The notes beneath the pieces were generated by a model. The model was not told the origin of the DNA, did no database searches, and was given only the letters and a program-made list of their open reading frames with translations. Shown in pieces: positions 39,041 through 46,448 of a stretch of 46,448 bases of DNA (position 1 is its first letter; every line of letters starts with the position of its first letter). Source of the DNA: DASRCB01 sp035653295 (lineage in GTDB: Bacteria; Acidobacteriota; Terriglobia; Bryobacterales; Bryobacteraceae); the NCBI GenBank assembly GCA_035653295.1, contig DASRCB010000237.1:1-46448 (forward strand). The letters run 5' to 3'. Made by a program: the position numbers and the translations under genes.

Positions 39041-40894
39041 ATGGCTTACCTGCCCATCGAAGACTACGGCGTTATCGGGAACATGCGCACCGTGGCGCTG
39101 GTCGGCAAAACCGGCTCAGTGGACTTCTTCTGTTTTCCCGATTTCGATTCCCCGAGTGTTTTCGCCGCGTTGCTGGATGACCGTAAGGGGGGCAGCTTCC
39201 GGCTCTGCCCTGTAGACGGCGATCAGCAGGTGGCGCACAAGCAGCTCTACTGGCCCGACACCAACGTCCTGCTTACCCGCTTTCTGTCGGAGGCCGGCGT
39301 TGCCGAAGTGGTGGATTATATGCCGATCGGCGAAAAGCGCCGGGCCGGCGGGTTCCACGGGCTGATTCGGAAGGTTCGCTGCGTTCGCGGGGAGATGAAA
39401 ATGCGAATGGAGTGCGAGCCGGCCTTCAATTACGCCCGTGACGCGCACGACGTGGAGATGGTGCCGGGTGGGGCGAAGTTCCGTTCGGCAAAACTGCGAA
39501 TGGCGCTCGCCAGCGACCAGAAGCTGACCCGCAACGCTCACGCCGTGGTTTCGGAATTCGTGCTGCAGGAAGGGCAGAGCGCCAGTTTCGAGCTGCACGG
39601 GCTGGATCGCGACGACGCTCCCATTGGGCTATCGGTGGAGCAGGCGGAGGAGTTGTTCCGCCGAACCGTCGACTTCTGGCGTCACTGGCTGTCCAGCTGC
39701 ACCTACGCCGGGCGCTGGCGTGAAACGGTGTACCGCTCGGCGCTGGTTCTGAAGCTGCTTACTTACGAGCCGACGGGAGCGATTGTGGCGGCGCCGACCA
39801 CCAGCCTGCCGGAGCATATCGGCGGTCCCCGGAACTGGGACTACCGCTACACGTGGATCCGCGATGCGGCTTTCACGCTGTACAGCTTCATGAAGATCGG
39901 ATTCACGGATGAGGCCGCCGCATTCATGGAGTGGCTGCACCAGCGCTGCCTCGAGCTGGGTGAAGGGGCCGCGCTGCAGATCATGTACGGCATCCGCGGC
40001 GAGCACGACCTGCGCGAGGAGGAACTCACGTATCTCGACGGCTATCGGGGGTCGAAGCCGGTGCGTGTCGGCAACGGCGCTTATGACCAGCTCCAGCTGG
40101 ACATTTACGGGGAGCTGATGGACTCCGTGTACCTGTATAACAAGCACGTGACGCCGATTTCGTGGGAGCTCTGGACGTATGTGCGGCGGCTCACCAACTG
40201 GGTCTGCGACCACTGGCAGGACAAAGACGAAGCAATCTGGGAGGTGCGCAGCGGACCACAGGAGTTCACGTACTCGAAGGTGATGTGCTGGGTAGCGCTG
40301 GACCGGGCGCTGCGCATCGCCGACCAGCGCGCCTTTCCCGCCGACTGGAGGCGCTGGTTCCACCTGCGCGACGACATCTACGAGCGCATCATGCACAAGG
40401 GCTGGAGCGACAAGCGGCACGCTTTCGTGCAGTACTTCGGTGGCGACGTGCTGGACGCTTCCGCGCTGGTGATGCCGCTGGTGTTCTTCGTCTCACCGCG
40501 CGATCCGCGGATGCTCAGCACACTGGACGCGATCGCTAAGCCGCGGGCGCAGGGAGGCCTGATGTCGGACGGGCTGGTCTATCGTTACGACGCGTCGCAG
40601 ACCCCGGACGGTCTGCAGGGCGCGGAGGGCACGTTCAACATGTGCACCTTCTGGCTGGTGGACGCCATGACGCGGGCGGGGGCGCGAGAGCCGGACAAGC
40701 TGTACGAAGCGCGGCTGATTTTCGAGAAGATGCTGGGATACAGCAATCATCTGGGCTTGTTCTCGGAGCAGATCGGCGCGCGCGGCGAGGCGCTGGGGAA
40801 CTATCCGCAGGCGCTGACGCATCTGGCGCTGATCAGCGCGGCGGTGAACCTGGATCAGGCGTTGGGCGGGGGGCCGAAGGCGGTGATGGAGTAA
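39041..40894 (+). CDS. Glycoside hydrolase family 15 (glucoamylase/trehalase)
   Basis: A 617-residue GH15 enzyme. The N-terminal super-sandwich starts YLPIEDYGVIGNMRTVALVG, and the (alpha/alpha)6 barrel contains the family block RNWDYRYTWIRDA (about residues 264-280) and later FNMCTFWLVDAM and EQIGARGEALGNYPQALTH, the usual C-terminal catalytic region. No signal peptide is present, so it acts in the cytoplasm, as bacterial GH15 trehalases and glucoamylases do. The ATG at 39041 fits the conserved start. It is divergent from the S41 protease and convergent with comEC. Confidence 0.93.
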   Translation: MAYLPIEDYGVIGNMRTVALVGKTGSVDFFCFPDFDSPSVFAALLDDRKGGSFRLCPVDGDQQVAHKQLYWPDTNVLLTRFLSEAGVAEVVDYMPIGEKRRAGGFHGLIRKVRCVRGEMKMRMECEPAFNYARDAHDVEMVPGGAKFRSAKLRMALASDQKLTRNAHAVVSEFVLQEGQSASFELHGLDRDDAPIGLSVEQAEELFRRTVDFWRHWLSSCTYAGRWRETVYRSALVLKLLTYEPTGAIVAAPTTSLPEHIGGPRNWDYRYTWIRDAAFTLYSFMKIGFTDEAAAFMEWLHQRCLELGEGAALQIMYGIRGEHDLREEELTYLDGYRGSKPVRVGNGAYDQLQLDIYGELMDSVYLYNKHVTPISWELWTYVRRLTNWVCDHWQDKDEAIWEVRSGPQEFTYSKVMCWVALDRALRIADQRAFPADWRRWFHLRDDIYERIMHKGWSDKRHAFVQYFGGDVLDASALVMPLVFFVSPRDPRMLSTLDAIAKPRAQGGLMSDGLVYRYDASQTPDGLQGAEGTFNMCTFWLVDAMTRAGAREPDKLYEARLIFEKMLGYSNHLGLFSEQIGARGEALGNYPQALTHLALISAAVNLDQALGGGPKAVME

Positions 40895-40928
40895 GGCGGG
40901 AACGCTGCTTCAGCACACGGCGAAGACA

Positions 40929-43481
40929 TCAGTTTTCTCCGCGCGGCCCGGCCCACTGCCGGAACTGCATGTCTTCGGCCCAGTCCTGAACCTCGATCCG
41001 CTGGCCATCGGTCACCACTCGTACGAGGCCGAGCTGATCGGTCCGAAACACCCGCGCGCGATGCGATGCCAGGCGCTCCAGCGTTTGCGGGTGCGGGTGG
41101 TGGAACAGGTTGTCAATGCCATCGGAAATGATGGCGAAGGTCGGCTGCACGGCATCGAGAAATGGGTCCGTGCTCGAGGTGCGGCTGCCGTGATGCGCGA
41201 CCTTGAGCACGTCCGCATGCGCGACGCGGCCGTCGGAGAGCATCCGTTCCTCCGAGGGGGTCTCCGCATCGCCCTCGAGCAGGAGCGTGCGCCGGCCGAA
41301 GCGCAGGCGCAGGACCAGCGAATCGTCGTTGGTCGGCTGATCGGCTGGCATGTAATCGCGGGCCGGTGAGAGCACGTCGACCTCGACCGGTCCGATGCGC
41401 GAATGCTCTCCGGCCTGCCGCGCCATCACTCGAACGCCTGCTTTACGGGCGTGCGCCAGCACGGCATCGAGCGCGGGGTCCCGCGGCGCCGCGCCGGTCC
41501 AGAACTCCTTCGGATGGAAGTTGTCGATGATCGCGGCCAGCCCGCCGATATGGTCGGCGTGCCCGTGGGTGGCCGCGATGACATCGAGGCGCCGAATGCC
41601 GCGGGTCCACAGATAAGGGGAGATGACGTCTTCGCCGGTATCGAGCTTGCTTTTTGCTGCCTTTCCACCGTACGACGGAAAGCCGCCGGCATCGACCAGC
41701 ATGAGCCGCCCATCGGGAAAAGCGACCAGCAAGCTGTCGCCCTGGCCGACATCGATCGCCGACAGCTCAAGCACACCGTGGCCGGCATCCGCCTGAAACG
41801 GATAGATCAGGACCAGCGTGAACATGGCCAGCACGGCAGCGAGCGCAGGCCAGCGCCACGCGCGCGAGCGCCGCAGGCTCAGCGCCAGCGCGAGAAGCGC
41901 CGCGGCGGAGGCGATCGACAACCACAGGGGCGGATCGGGCACGCGCCACGGCGGTTCGAAACGGACATGCCACTGCGCCACGTGCTGCGCGCCCAGCAAG
42001 AGCAGGCGCGCCGCCCACGCAATCGCGCCCCAGCCCGTGAACACTGCGGCGAATCCCACCGGCACCGCGAGCGCGAGCAGCGGGACCACGATGATATTCG
42101 CCGACAGACCGGACAGGGAGATGCGGTGAAAATAAACCGCCATGGGCAGCGCCACGCCAACCTGAACAACCGTGGAGATGATCACCGATTGCCACGCATA
42201 CAGCAGCAGGCGCAGGACCACGGAAATCGCGATCAGGACCGCCCGCAGCGGAATCCGAGTCCACTCGCTCACGGTCTCGCCGATGAGCCGCAGTTCCAGC
42301 CGAAACGCGGACTGCCGGGGTTCGAGGCGCGGATCCTTCGCCGCGTTAGCGACGTCGCGGACCGCCAGCGCGTACGGCGTCACGTTCGATTTCAGAACGG
42401 GCTCGGCCAGCGCGCCGATGGCCGCCACCGACAGGAACGTGAGCTGGAAGCTGGCGTCGAACAGTTGTGAGGGGTCGAGCACCAGGCAGGCGATGGCTAT
42501 GGCCGAAAGCAGGTTCAGCACGCGGCCGCGGCGGTAGAGAAAACGAGCCAGCACATACAGCGTGAGGGCGCCGGCGGCGCGGATCGCGGGCGGATGCCAG
42601 CCAGTCATGACCGCGTAAATCCAGGTGAGCGCGGAGGTAACTGCGAGCGCGGGCATCTCCGGCAGAAAGCACACCCGCAGCAGAAACAGCAGGAACGCGG
42701 CAAGCACGCTCACGTGGAGGCCGCTGACCACGAGGGTATGGAACGTCCCCGTGCGGCGAAAGTCGTCCGTCCAGACCTTCTGGATTTTTGTCGAGTCGCC
42801 GAGCAGAATGCCTTCCATCATGGCTGTGGAGTAAGCGTCATGGGCGTAGAGCTTGTCGATGCGGTTCAATGCCGCCTCGCGCAGGGCGAACGCAAGCCGC
42901 CGGAATGGCGAGCCGCAGCGGCCAGGAAGTACGCGGACGGGCGCGCCGGCGTGCATCAGCGCGTTCCAGTAGACATCGCGCTGCGCGGACCAGGAGCTGA
43001 ACGCGAAATCTCCGGGGTTGCGGAAGTCGTGAATGGAACGGACGCGCGCCTCGAACTCGACGCGCTGGCCGTAATGCAGATCGGGCGGACGCTCGCCGTC
43101 ACGCGGGTGGAGGCTGACCTGAGCCCGTGCATGCGGCGCGAGTTCGACGGTGAAACGGTCGCGCCCGTCGTAGAAGACCGGCGGCTCGACCACGCACCCG
43201 TCGAGGATCAGCGTTTCCTCCGGACCAGTCTGGATGCGGGGCAGGCGCCCCGGCCGGTGGAGTACGGCGACCACGATGCCGGCCCAAAGCAGCGTCAGCA
43301 GCAGAGTTCCCCAGCCCAGCGATCGCGTGCCGCGGCGGGCGAGGATGGCGAGGCAGGCCATCGCCATTGCTGCGGCGATGGATTCTCCACGGCCAAACCA
43401 GACGAAATGCGCCAGAGCAATACCGGCCGCCAGCGCAATCACCACGGGCAGAAGCGGATCGCGAATGCGGCTGAGCCCCAC
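40929..43481 (-). CDS. comEC: ComEC/Rec2 competence DNA channel
   Basis: An 850-residue protein with N-terminal helices, a DUF4131 OB-like domain (about 75-200, RIQTGPEETLILDGCVV), the Competence membrane core (GILLGDSTKIQKVW, TLVVSGLHVSVLAAF, about 215-520) and a C-terminal beta-lactamase-fold domain with HGHADH (about 637-642) and AHHGS. It forms the inner-membrane channel for single-stranded DNA in natural transformation. The start is a GTG at 43481 (no clear ribosome binding site). The next gene downstream, the GH15 gene, is convergent. Confidence 0.93.
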   Translation of the reverse strand: MGLSRIRDPLLPVVIALAAGIALAHFVWFGRGESIAAAMAMACLAILARRGTRSLGWGTLLLTLLWAGIVVAVLHRPGRLPRIQTGPEETLILDGCVVEPPVFYDGRDRFTVELAPHARAQVSLHPRDGERPPDLHYGQRVEFEARVRSIHDFRNPGDFAFSSWSAQRDVYWNALMHAGAPVRVLPGRCGSPFRRLAFALREAALNRIDKLYAHDAYSTAMMEGILLGDSTKIQKVWTDDFRRTGTFHTLVVSGLHVSVLAAFLLFLLRVCFLPEMPALAVTSALTWIYAVMTGWHPPAIRAAGALTLYVLARFLYRRGRVLNLLSAIAIACLVLDPSQLFDASFQLTFLSVAAIGALAEPVLKSNVTPYALAVRDVANAAKDPRLEPRQSAFRLELRLIGETVSEWTRIPLRAVLIAISVVLRLLLYAWQSVIISTVVQVGVALPMAVYFHRISLSGLSANIIVVPLLALAVPVGFAAVFTGWGAIAWAARLLLLGAQHVAQWHVRFEPPWRVPDPPLWLSIASAAALLALALSLRRSRAWRWPALAAVLAMFTLVLIYPFQADAGHGVLELSAIDVGQGDSLLVAFPDGRLMLVDAGGFPSYGGKAAKSKLDTGEDVISPYLWTRGIRRLDVIAATHGHADHIGGLAAIIDNFHPKEFWTGAAPRDPALDAVLAHARKAGVRVMARQAGEHSRIGPVEVDVLSPARDYMPADQPTNDDSLVLRLRFGRRTLLLEGDAETPSEERMLSDGRVAHADVLKVAHHGSRTSSTDPFLDAVQPTFAIISDGIDNLFHHPHPQTLERLASHRARVFRTDQLGLVRVVTDGQRIEVQDWAEDMQFRQWAGPRGEN

Positions 43482-43552
43482 GGAATTTGTGCGGCGGAGG
43501 AACCCGAACTCTCTGACTGAACGGGTTCGAGCCCGTGAAGCGTCGAACAGTC

Positions 43553-43918
43553 ATGACACGGCGAATTCCAATCCCAGCGGCGCTGGTGCTGGCCGGAGGG
43601 CTCGTTCTGGGCTGCTCGTGCACCAGCCGAAGTAACTCGGCCAATGTAACCTCGGGACCGCACGGACCCACGAGTCCCGCCACATCAGGCAATTACGGCA
43701 ACAGCGCGGATCTGGCCCCGCCCTATGGCGCGCCGAAAACCGCCGAGCCGAACGCGCAGTCCACTGGCGGCAAGACTCGGTATCCCGAATCGGAGCGCGA
43801 CAAACAGAAGAAGCCGGGCTCTATGACCGCCGCGGCTTCAAACCAGCCGACGAAGCAGCATCAGCTCTCGCAGAAGCCCGAGAACCACAGCGCGCCCGGG
43901 GCTGACCACGGCGAGTAG
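43553..43918 (+). CDS. Small lipoprotein, unknown function
   Basis: A 121-residue protein with a signal and lipobox (MTRRIPIPAALVLAGGLVLGC; V-L-G-C at the cleavage site), followed by a low-complexity Ser/Pro/Gly/Lys-rich chain (SGPHGPTSPATSGNYGNS) with no folded domain evident. The ATG at 43553 is chosen; a GTG at 43535 is alternative. It is divergent from comEC with a 71-bp gap. Its function cannot be inferred. Confidence 0.75.
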   Translation: MTRRIPIPAALVLAGGLVLGCSCTSRSNSANVTSGPHGPTSPATSGNYGNSADLAPPYGAPKTAEPNAQSTGGKTRYPESERDKQKKPGSMTAAASNQPTKQHQLSQKPENHSAPGADHGE

Positions 43919-43935
43919 CCCGGAGGAGCCCATCT

Positions 43936-43965
43936 TCGACAGGGAAAGGGCAATAATGGTAACAT
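43936..43965 (+). promoter_or_regulatory. Candidate sigma-70-like promoter before the tudor-like gene
   Basis: TCGACA (43936-43941) and TAACAT (43960-43965) stand 18 bp apart, 26 bp before the ATG at 43992, in a locally AT-richer stretch. The match is modest. Confidence 0.3.
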
Positions 43966-43991
43966 AAATTCAGCGATAGTCAATACCCTCT

Positions 43992-44219
43992 ATGGCCAAC
44001 AAACCCGCTTACGCCACCGGCGCTCAGGTTGAACATGGGAAATTCGGGCTGGGGTCCGTGATTTCCTGCAACGACGAGTACATCACGATCAAATTCGACG
44101 ATCACGGGGAGAAGAAGTTCATCACCTCGATCGTGCTCCCGAACCTGAAGAAGAGCGATCGCCAGCCGCCGGCGGAGAAGAAGCGCGCGACTCGGAAAAA
44201 GGCGACTCCGGCCGCGTAA
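43992..44219 (+). CDS. Small tudor-like (UvrD/PcrA C-terminal type) protein
   Basis: A 75-residue protein with the pattern GAQVEHGKFGLGSVISCNDE then ITIKFDDHGEKKF, which matches the tudor-like module found at the C-terminus of UvrD/PcrA helicases, here free-standing, followed by a lysine-rich tail (KKRATRKKATPAA). In PcrA this module contacts RNA polymerase; a similar role here is only a guess. The ATG at 43992 fits. Its last 98 bp overlap the convergent AraC gene. Confidence 0.8.
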   Translation: MANKPAYATGAQVEHGKFGLGSVISCNDEYITIKFDDHGEKKFITSIVLPNLKKSDRQPPAEKKRATRKKATPAA

Positions 44220-45009
44220 CCAGAAGCGAACTCCAGGATTTCGGGGTGGTCCCGAACGCCAGCCGGAATAGTTGTACGAACGCGCTCGGCTGGCGGTAGC
44301 CAACGTCGAAGGCGACCTCCTTCACGGGTTTTCCGGCAGCCAGCAGCTCGATCGCTTTCATCAGCCGGGCCTGCCGTCTCCACGATTCGAAACTGATACC
44401 CGGACTGCGCCGGAAGGCGCGCTGTACCGTGCGCACGCTGGCGCCCGCAGACCGGCAAAGTGCGCCGAGGGACGGGCTGTCGGCGAGCGTTTCCATGGCC
44501 GCGTGCGCGACCGCGCGGGCGCACTCGTCCTGCGGCATGGTCAGCTCCGTGGGAACCGTCGGCGCATTCTGGAGCTCCGCGACGATCAGATCGCGCAGCG
44601 CCCGTTGCAGCCGCTGCGGGCCGATGTTGCCGAGGCGCACCGCTTCCACCGTCAGCTCGCGCAGCAGCGGCGTCACATGCAGCACCGTGCATGTATGCGG
44701 CATACGCGGCGCGATTCCGCGCTTCAGGTAGAGCGTGCGCATGGACACCGCGCCAGACATGCGAATGCGGTGCAGCGTGAAGGCAGGTATCCACATGGCG
44801 AATTGCGGCGGAATCAGCCAGGTGCTTTGGCCGACGGAAACGTTCATCACGCCGCGAATGGCGTAGATCAGCTGGTCTGAGCCATGCGAATGCTCGGGCA
44901 CGTCGCAGCCCGGCTGATATTTCCAGGCGAGGGTGGAGATGGAGGCGCGGAACTTCGGGTCGTAGCAGGTGACCAGGCCGCGGCGCATATTCGATACATT
45001 TTGACGCAT
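44122..45009 (-). CDS. AraC-family transcriptional regulator
   Basis: A 295-residue regulator with an N-terminal cupin sensor (VPEHSHGSDQLIYAIRGVMN, about 35-60) and a C-terminal AraC HTH pair (SLGALCRSAGASVRTVQRAF and KPVKEVAFDVGYRQPSAFVQ), ending with a Ser-rich tail after TTPKSW. Start choice: the ATG at 45009 precedes the sensor; an ATG at 44988 is possible. The tail overlaps the convergent tudor-like gene by 98 bp. The regulator is divergent from the VOC gene at 45053, with only 43 bp between the starts, so it may control that gene. Confidence 0.9.
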   Translation of the reverse strand: MRQNVSNMRRGLVTCYDPKFRASISTLAWKYQPGCDVPEHSHGSDQLIYAIRGVMNVSVGQSTWLIPPQFAMWIPAFTLHRIRMSGAVSMRTLYLKRGIAPRMPHTCTVLHVTPLLRELTVEAVRLGNIGPQRLQRALRDLIVAELQNAPTVPTELTMPQDECARAVAHAAMETLADSPSLGALCRSAGASVRTVQRAFRRSPGISFESWRRQARLMKAIELLAAGKPVKEVAFDVGYRQPSAFVQLFRLAFGTTPKSWSSLLVTRPESPFSESRASSPPAAGDRSSSGSGARSR

Positions 45010-45052
45010 GGCGGTATATGCGGCGAGCACGCCCATGCGGCATGCTCTTCTC

Positions 45053-45436
45053 ATGCTTGCTTCATTGAAACCGATCGCGTTCATCGGCGTGCGCGACAAG
45101 GAGCGCGCGCGGAGCTTCTATGGAGAGACTCTCGGGCTAAGGCTCATGAGCGACGAGTTGCCATTCGCGCTGGTGTACGATGCCGGTGGCTTCATGCTGC
45201 GCGTCACCCCTGTGGGGAACCAGGAGCTGCGGCCAGTCCAGTTCACGGTGCTTGGCTGGGAGACGCCGGACATCGTGGCGACAGTGAAAGCGATGCAGGA
45301 GAGTGGGGTTAAGTTCGAGCACTTCGGCGGCGGCATGCCGCAGGACGAGCTCGGCATCTGGACAGCGCCGAACGGCGTGCGCGTCGCGTGGTTCAAAGAC
45401 CCCGACGGCAACACGCTGAGCGTCAGCCAGCACTGA
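45053..45436 (+). CDS. Single-domain VOC (glyoxalase-like) protein
   Basis: A 127-residue VOC protein (LKPIAFIGVRDKERARSFY, then ETLGLRL, DPDGNTLSVSQ). The ATG at 45053 opens the first strand; ATGs at 45008 and 45035 in frame would add residues without family character. It is divergent from the AraC regulator (43 bp). The ligand is unknown; divergent AraC-VOC pairs are often a regulator and a detoxification-type target. Confidence 0.88.
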   Translation: MLASLKPIAFIGVRDKERARSFYGETLGLRLMSDELPFALVYDAGGFMLRVTPVGNQELRPVQFTVLGWETPDIVATVKAMQESGVKFEHFGGGMPQDELGIWTAPNGVRVAWFKDPDGNTLSVSQH

Positions 45437-45439
45437 GCG

Positions 45440-46048
45440 TCAGGCCGCTGCCGCGCGCGCGACGGTCGCCCCGCCTTCTTTGATGAACGCCGCCGCGACC
45501 AGACCGGCGCAGACGAAGCCGACGAACTGGGTGGTGATGTATGCCGCGGTGTAGCTGGTCGGGAAACCGTACCAGTCCCAGTACGACATGTTTGTGGCGA
45601 GAGCGGCGATGAGTCCAATAGCGGCGACGAAGAGCACGCGTTTCGCATAGGACGTCGGCCGCGCCTGGGCGAGCAGAACGACAGCGAGGAACACGTTGAG
45701 CAGTTCGACGCCGAACTCGGTAAGGAACAGGCCCGGACCGTAGCTCACGCTCCCGGCGGGGTTATACATAAGGACCCCGACGGGCATGGACGCGAGCTTC
45801 TGTGGATATGCAGCCGTGGCCGCCTTTTTCTGGTCGGAGGTGGCGTTGGGCGGCAGACCCATGCCGGGGTAGAGGTACAGTCCGCGAGCCGATCCGAGGT
45901 TCGACGTGAGCGTGGACAGGACGGCCGCCTCGTTCGGAATCTCACGGATTCCGGCCTCGCCGAGCGGCAGCACCATGTGCGCGAGCGCAACCCAGGCGTA
46001 CATCGCCAGGCCGCCCAAAATGGTGGCAAGCAGGATCTTTCGTGTCAT
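45440..46048 (-). CDS. Four-helix membrane protein, unknown function
   Basis: A 202-residue protein with helices at about 5-27, 110-128, 137-156 and 168-190, and an exported loop (residues 30-105) between the first two. GAGGAC lies 6 nt before the ATG at 46048. The pattern (Gly/Ala-rich helices, LPLGEAGIREIPNE loop) is seen in small acidobacterial membrane proteins without assigned function. It is convergent with the VOC gene (3 bp) and divergent from the ABC ATPase. Confidence 0.75.
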   Translation of the reverse strand: MTRKILLATILGGLAMYAWVALAHMVLPLGEAGIREIPNEAAVLSTLTSNLGSARGLYLYPGMGLPPNATSDQKKAATAAYPQKLASMPVGVLMYNPAGSVSYGPGLFLTEFGVELLNVFLAVVLLAQARPTSYAKRVLFVAAIGLIAALATNMSYWDWYGFPTSYTAAYITTQFVGFVCAGLVAAAFIKEGGATVARAAAA

Positions 46049-46072
46049 GTAGGGTCCTCCCCTGGTCCCGGT

Positions 46073-46078
46073 ATTATA
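46073..46078 (-). promoter_or_regulatory. -10 box (TATAAT) of the membrane-protein gene
   Basis: On the minus strand TATAAT, a perfect -10 consensus, lies 24 nt before the ATG at 46048. No convincing -35 is seen at 16-18 bp. Confidence 0.5.
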
Positions 46079-46149
46079 CAGAACCTGACTTTTTAGGGGA
46101 ACCGCGCCGGGGGCCGCTCCGTATCAACGTGTGAAGAAGGGAGAGCACG

Positions 46150-46448
46150 ATGGTTGGAAACGGAAGCGCGCTGATTCACCTCGACGGCGTGACTAAGGTG
46201 TTTGAGACCGACGAGATGGAGACGCACGCGCTGGCGGGCATACATCTGGAGATCGAACGCGGCGAGTATGTCGCCATCTCCGGGCCATCGGGCTGCGGGA
46301 AATCGACGCTGCTGGCCATTCTGGGGCTGCTGGATTCGCCGACGGACGGCACTTACATCATCAACGGAAATCGCGCGGAGGGGATGAAGGCGACCGAGCG
46401 CGCGCGCATGCGCAACCGCGAAATCGGATTCATTTTCCAGGCCTTCAA
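46150..46448 (+). CDS. MacB/LolD-type ABC transporter ATPase, 3' end missing
   Basis: The first 99 codons of an ABC ATPase, running off the window. Walker A is GPSGCGKST (45-53), and the Q-loop glutamine is Q97 (IGFIFQAF). The opening HLDGVTKVFETDEMETHALA matches the MacB/LolD/FtsE class that pairs with FtsX-type permeases. The ATG at 46150 has GGGAGAG 4-5 nt upstream. The permease partner must be beyond the window; the two ADOP permeases at 5971 and 11212 are too distant to be its operon partners. Confidence 0.93.
   Translation, partial: MVGNGSALIHLDGVTKVFETDEMETHALAGIHLEIERGEYVAISGPSGCGKSTLLAILGLLDSPTDGTYIINGNRAEGMKATERARMRNREIGFIFQAF

Noticed and set aside
43519..43536. tRNA T-arm-like ACGGG-TTCGAG-CCCGT
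   Set aside because: The loop is six bases rather than seven and no acceptor, D-arm or anticodon arm can be built upstream.

Overview
The window is about 46 kb of GC-rich bacterial chromosome with densely packed genes and no plasmid, phage or CRISPR hallmarks. The gene content points to an Acidobacteriota member, probably of the Solibacter/Bryobacter type. The clues are two orphan MacB/FtsX-type permeases of about 800 residues (the ADOP class), many Tat-exported 'mined-soil' enzymes, a TPR-tailed sulfatase-like protein, several VOC and YCII-type small proteins, and a RAYT with dispersed REP palindromes. This is inferred from protein style, as no rRNA is present.

Layout. 1-414: truncated Gfo/Idh/MocA oxidoreductase. 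455-2678 (minus): a compact four-gene metal operon encoding a Cys-rich exported protein, an outer-membrane barrel, a MerP-like HMA protein and a MerT-like membrane protein. The MerP-like gene carries an in-frame TGA exactly at the first cysteine of its GMxCxxC motif. A 7-bp stem-loop follows at bacterial SECIS distance, so it reads as a selenoprotein. 2728-10725: sulfatase-like phosphohydrolase, diheme cytochrome c, YCII protein, first ADOP permease, and a GMC oxidoreductase with its Tat-exported small subunit. 10726-11211: non-coding, with two strong hairpins. 11212-13635: second ADOP permease. 13639-14356: a REP/RAYT unit. 14363-19611: SMP-30 lactonase-like protein and a giant Lhr helicase carrying an in-frame block of REP-like palindromes.

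19746-21131: a soluble MCP-like protein with a CheZ-like DxxxQ helix, paired with a CheY. 21263-26067: VOC protein, TPR protein, dGTPase, an overlooked 50-residue protein, and a tightly overlapped cluster (zinc-ribbon protein, CbiX-type chelatase, flavin reductase with an apparent CTG start, small membrane protein). 26106-32375: orphan histidine kinase, an ATP/ADP-translocase-like carrier fused to HEAT repeats, and a membrane-anchored class C beta-lactamase-like hydrolase. 32480-37281: VOC protein, two overlapping amidohydrolases, and a copper-type P1B ATPase with YHS and heavy-metal-binding N-terminal modules. 37321-43481: S41 protease, GH15 glucoamylase/trehalase, ComEC. 43553-46448: lipoprotein, tudor-like small protein, AraC regulator, VOC protein, membrane protein, and the first 99 codons of a MacB/LolD-type ABC ATPase.

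The most notable system is the metal operon at 455-2678. A Sec-containing periplasmic metal binder is sandwiched between an outer-membrane barrel and a MerT-like inner-membrane importer, with a Cys-rich partner. With the P1B ATPase 33 kb away, the region suggests soft-metal handling (mercury, copper or silver). The second theme is an active-looking REP/RAYT family whose palindromes sit in at least five other places, one of them inside a coding sequence.
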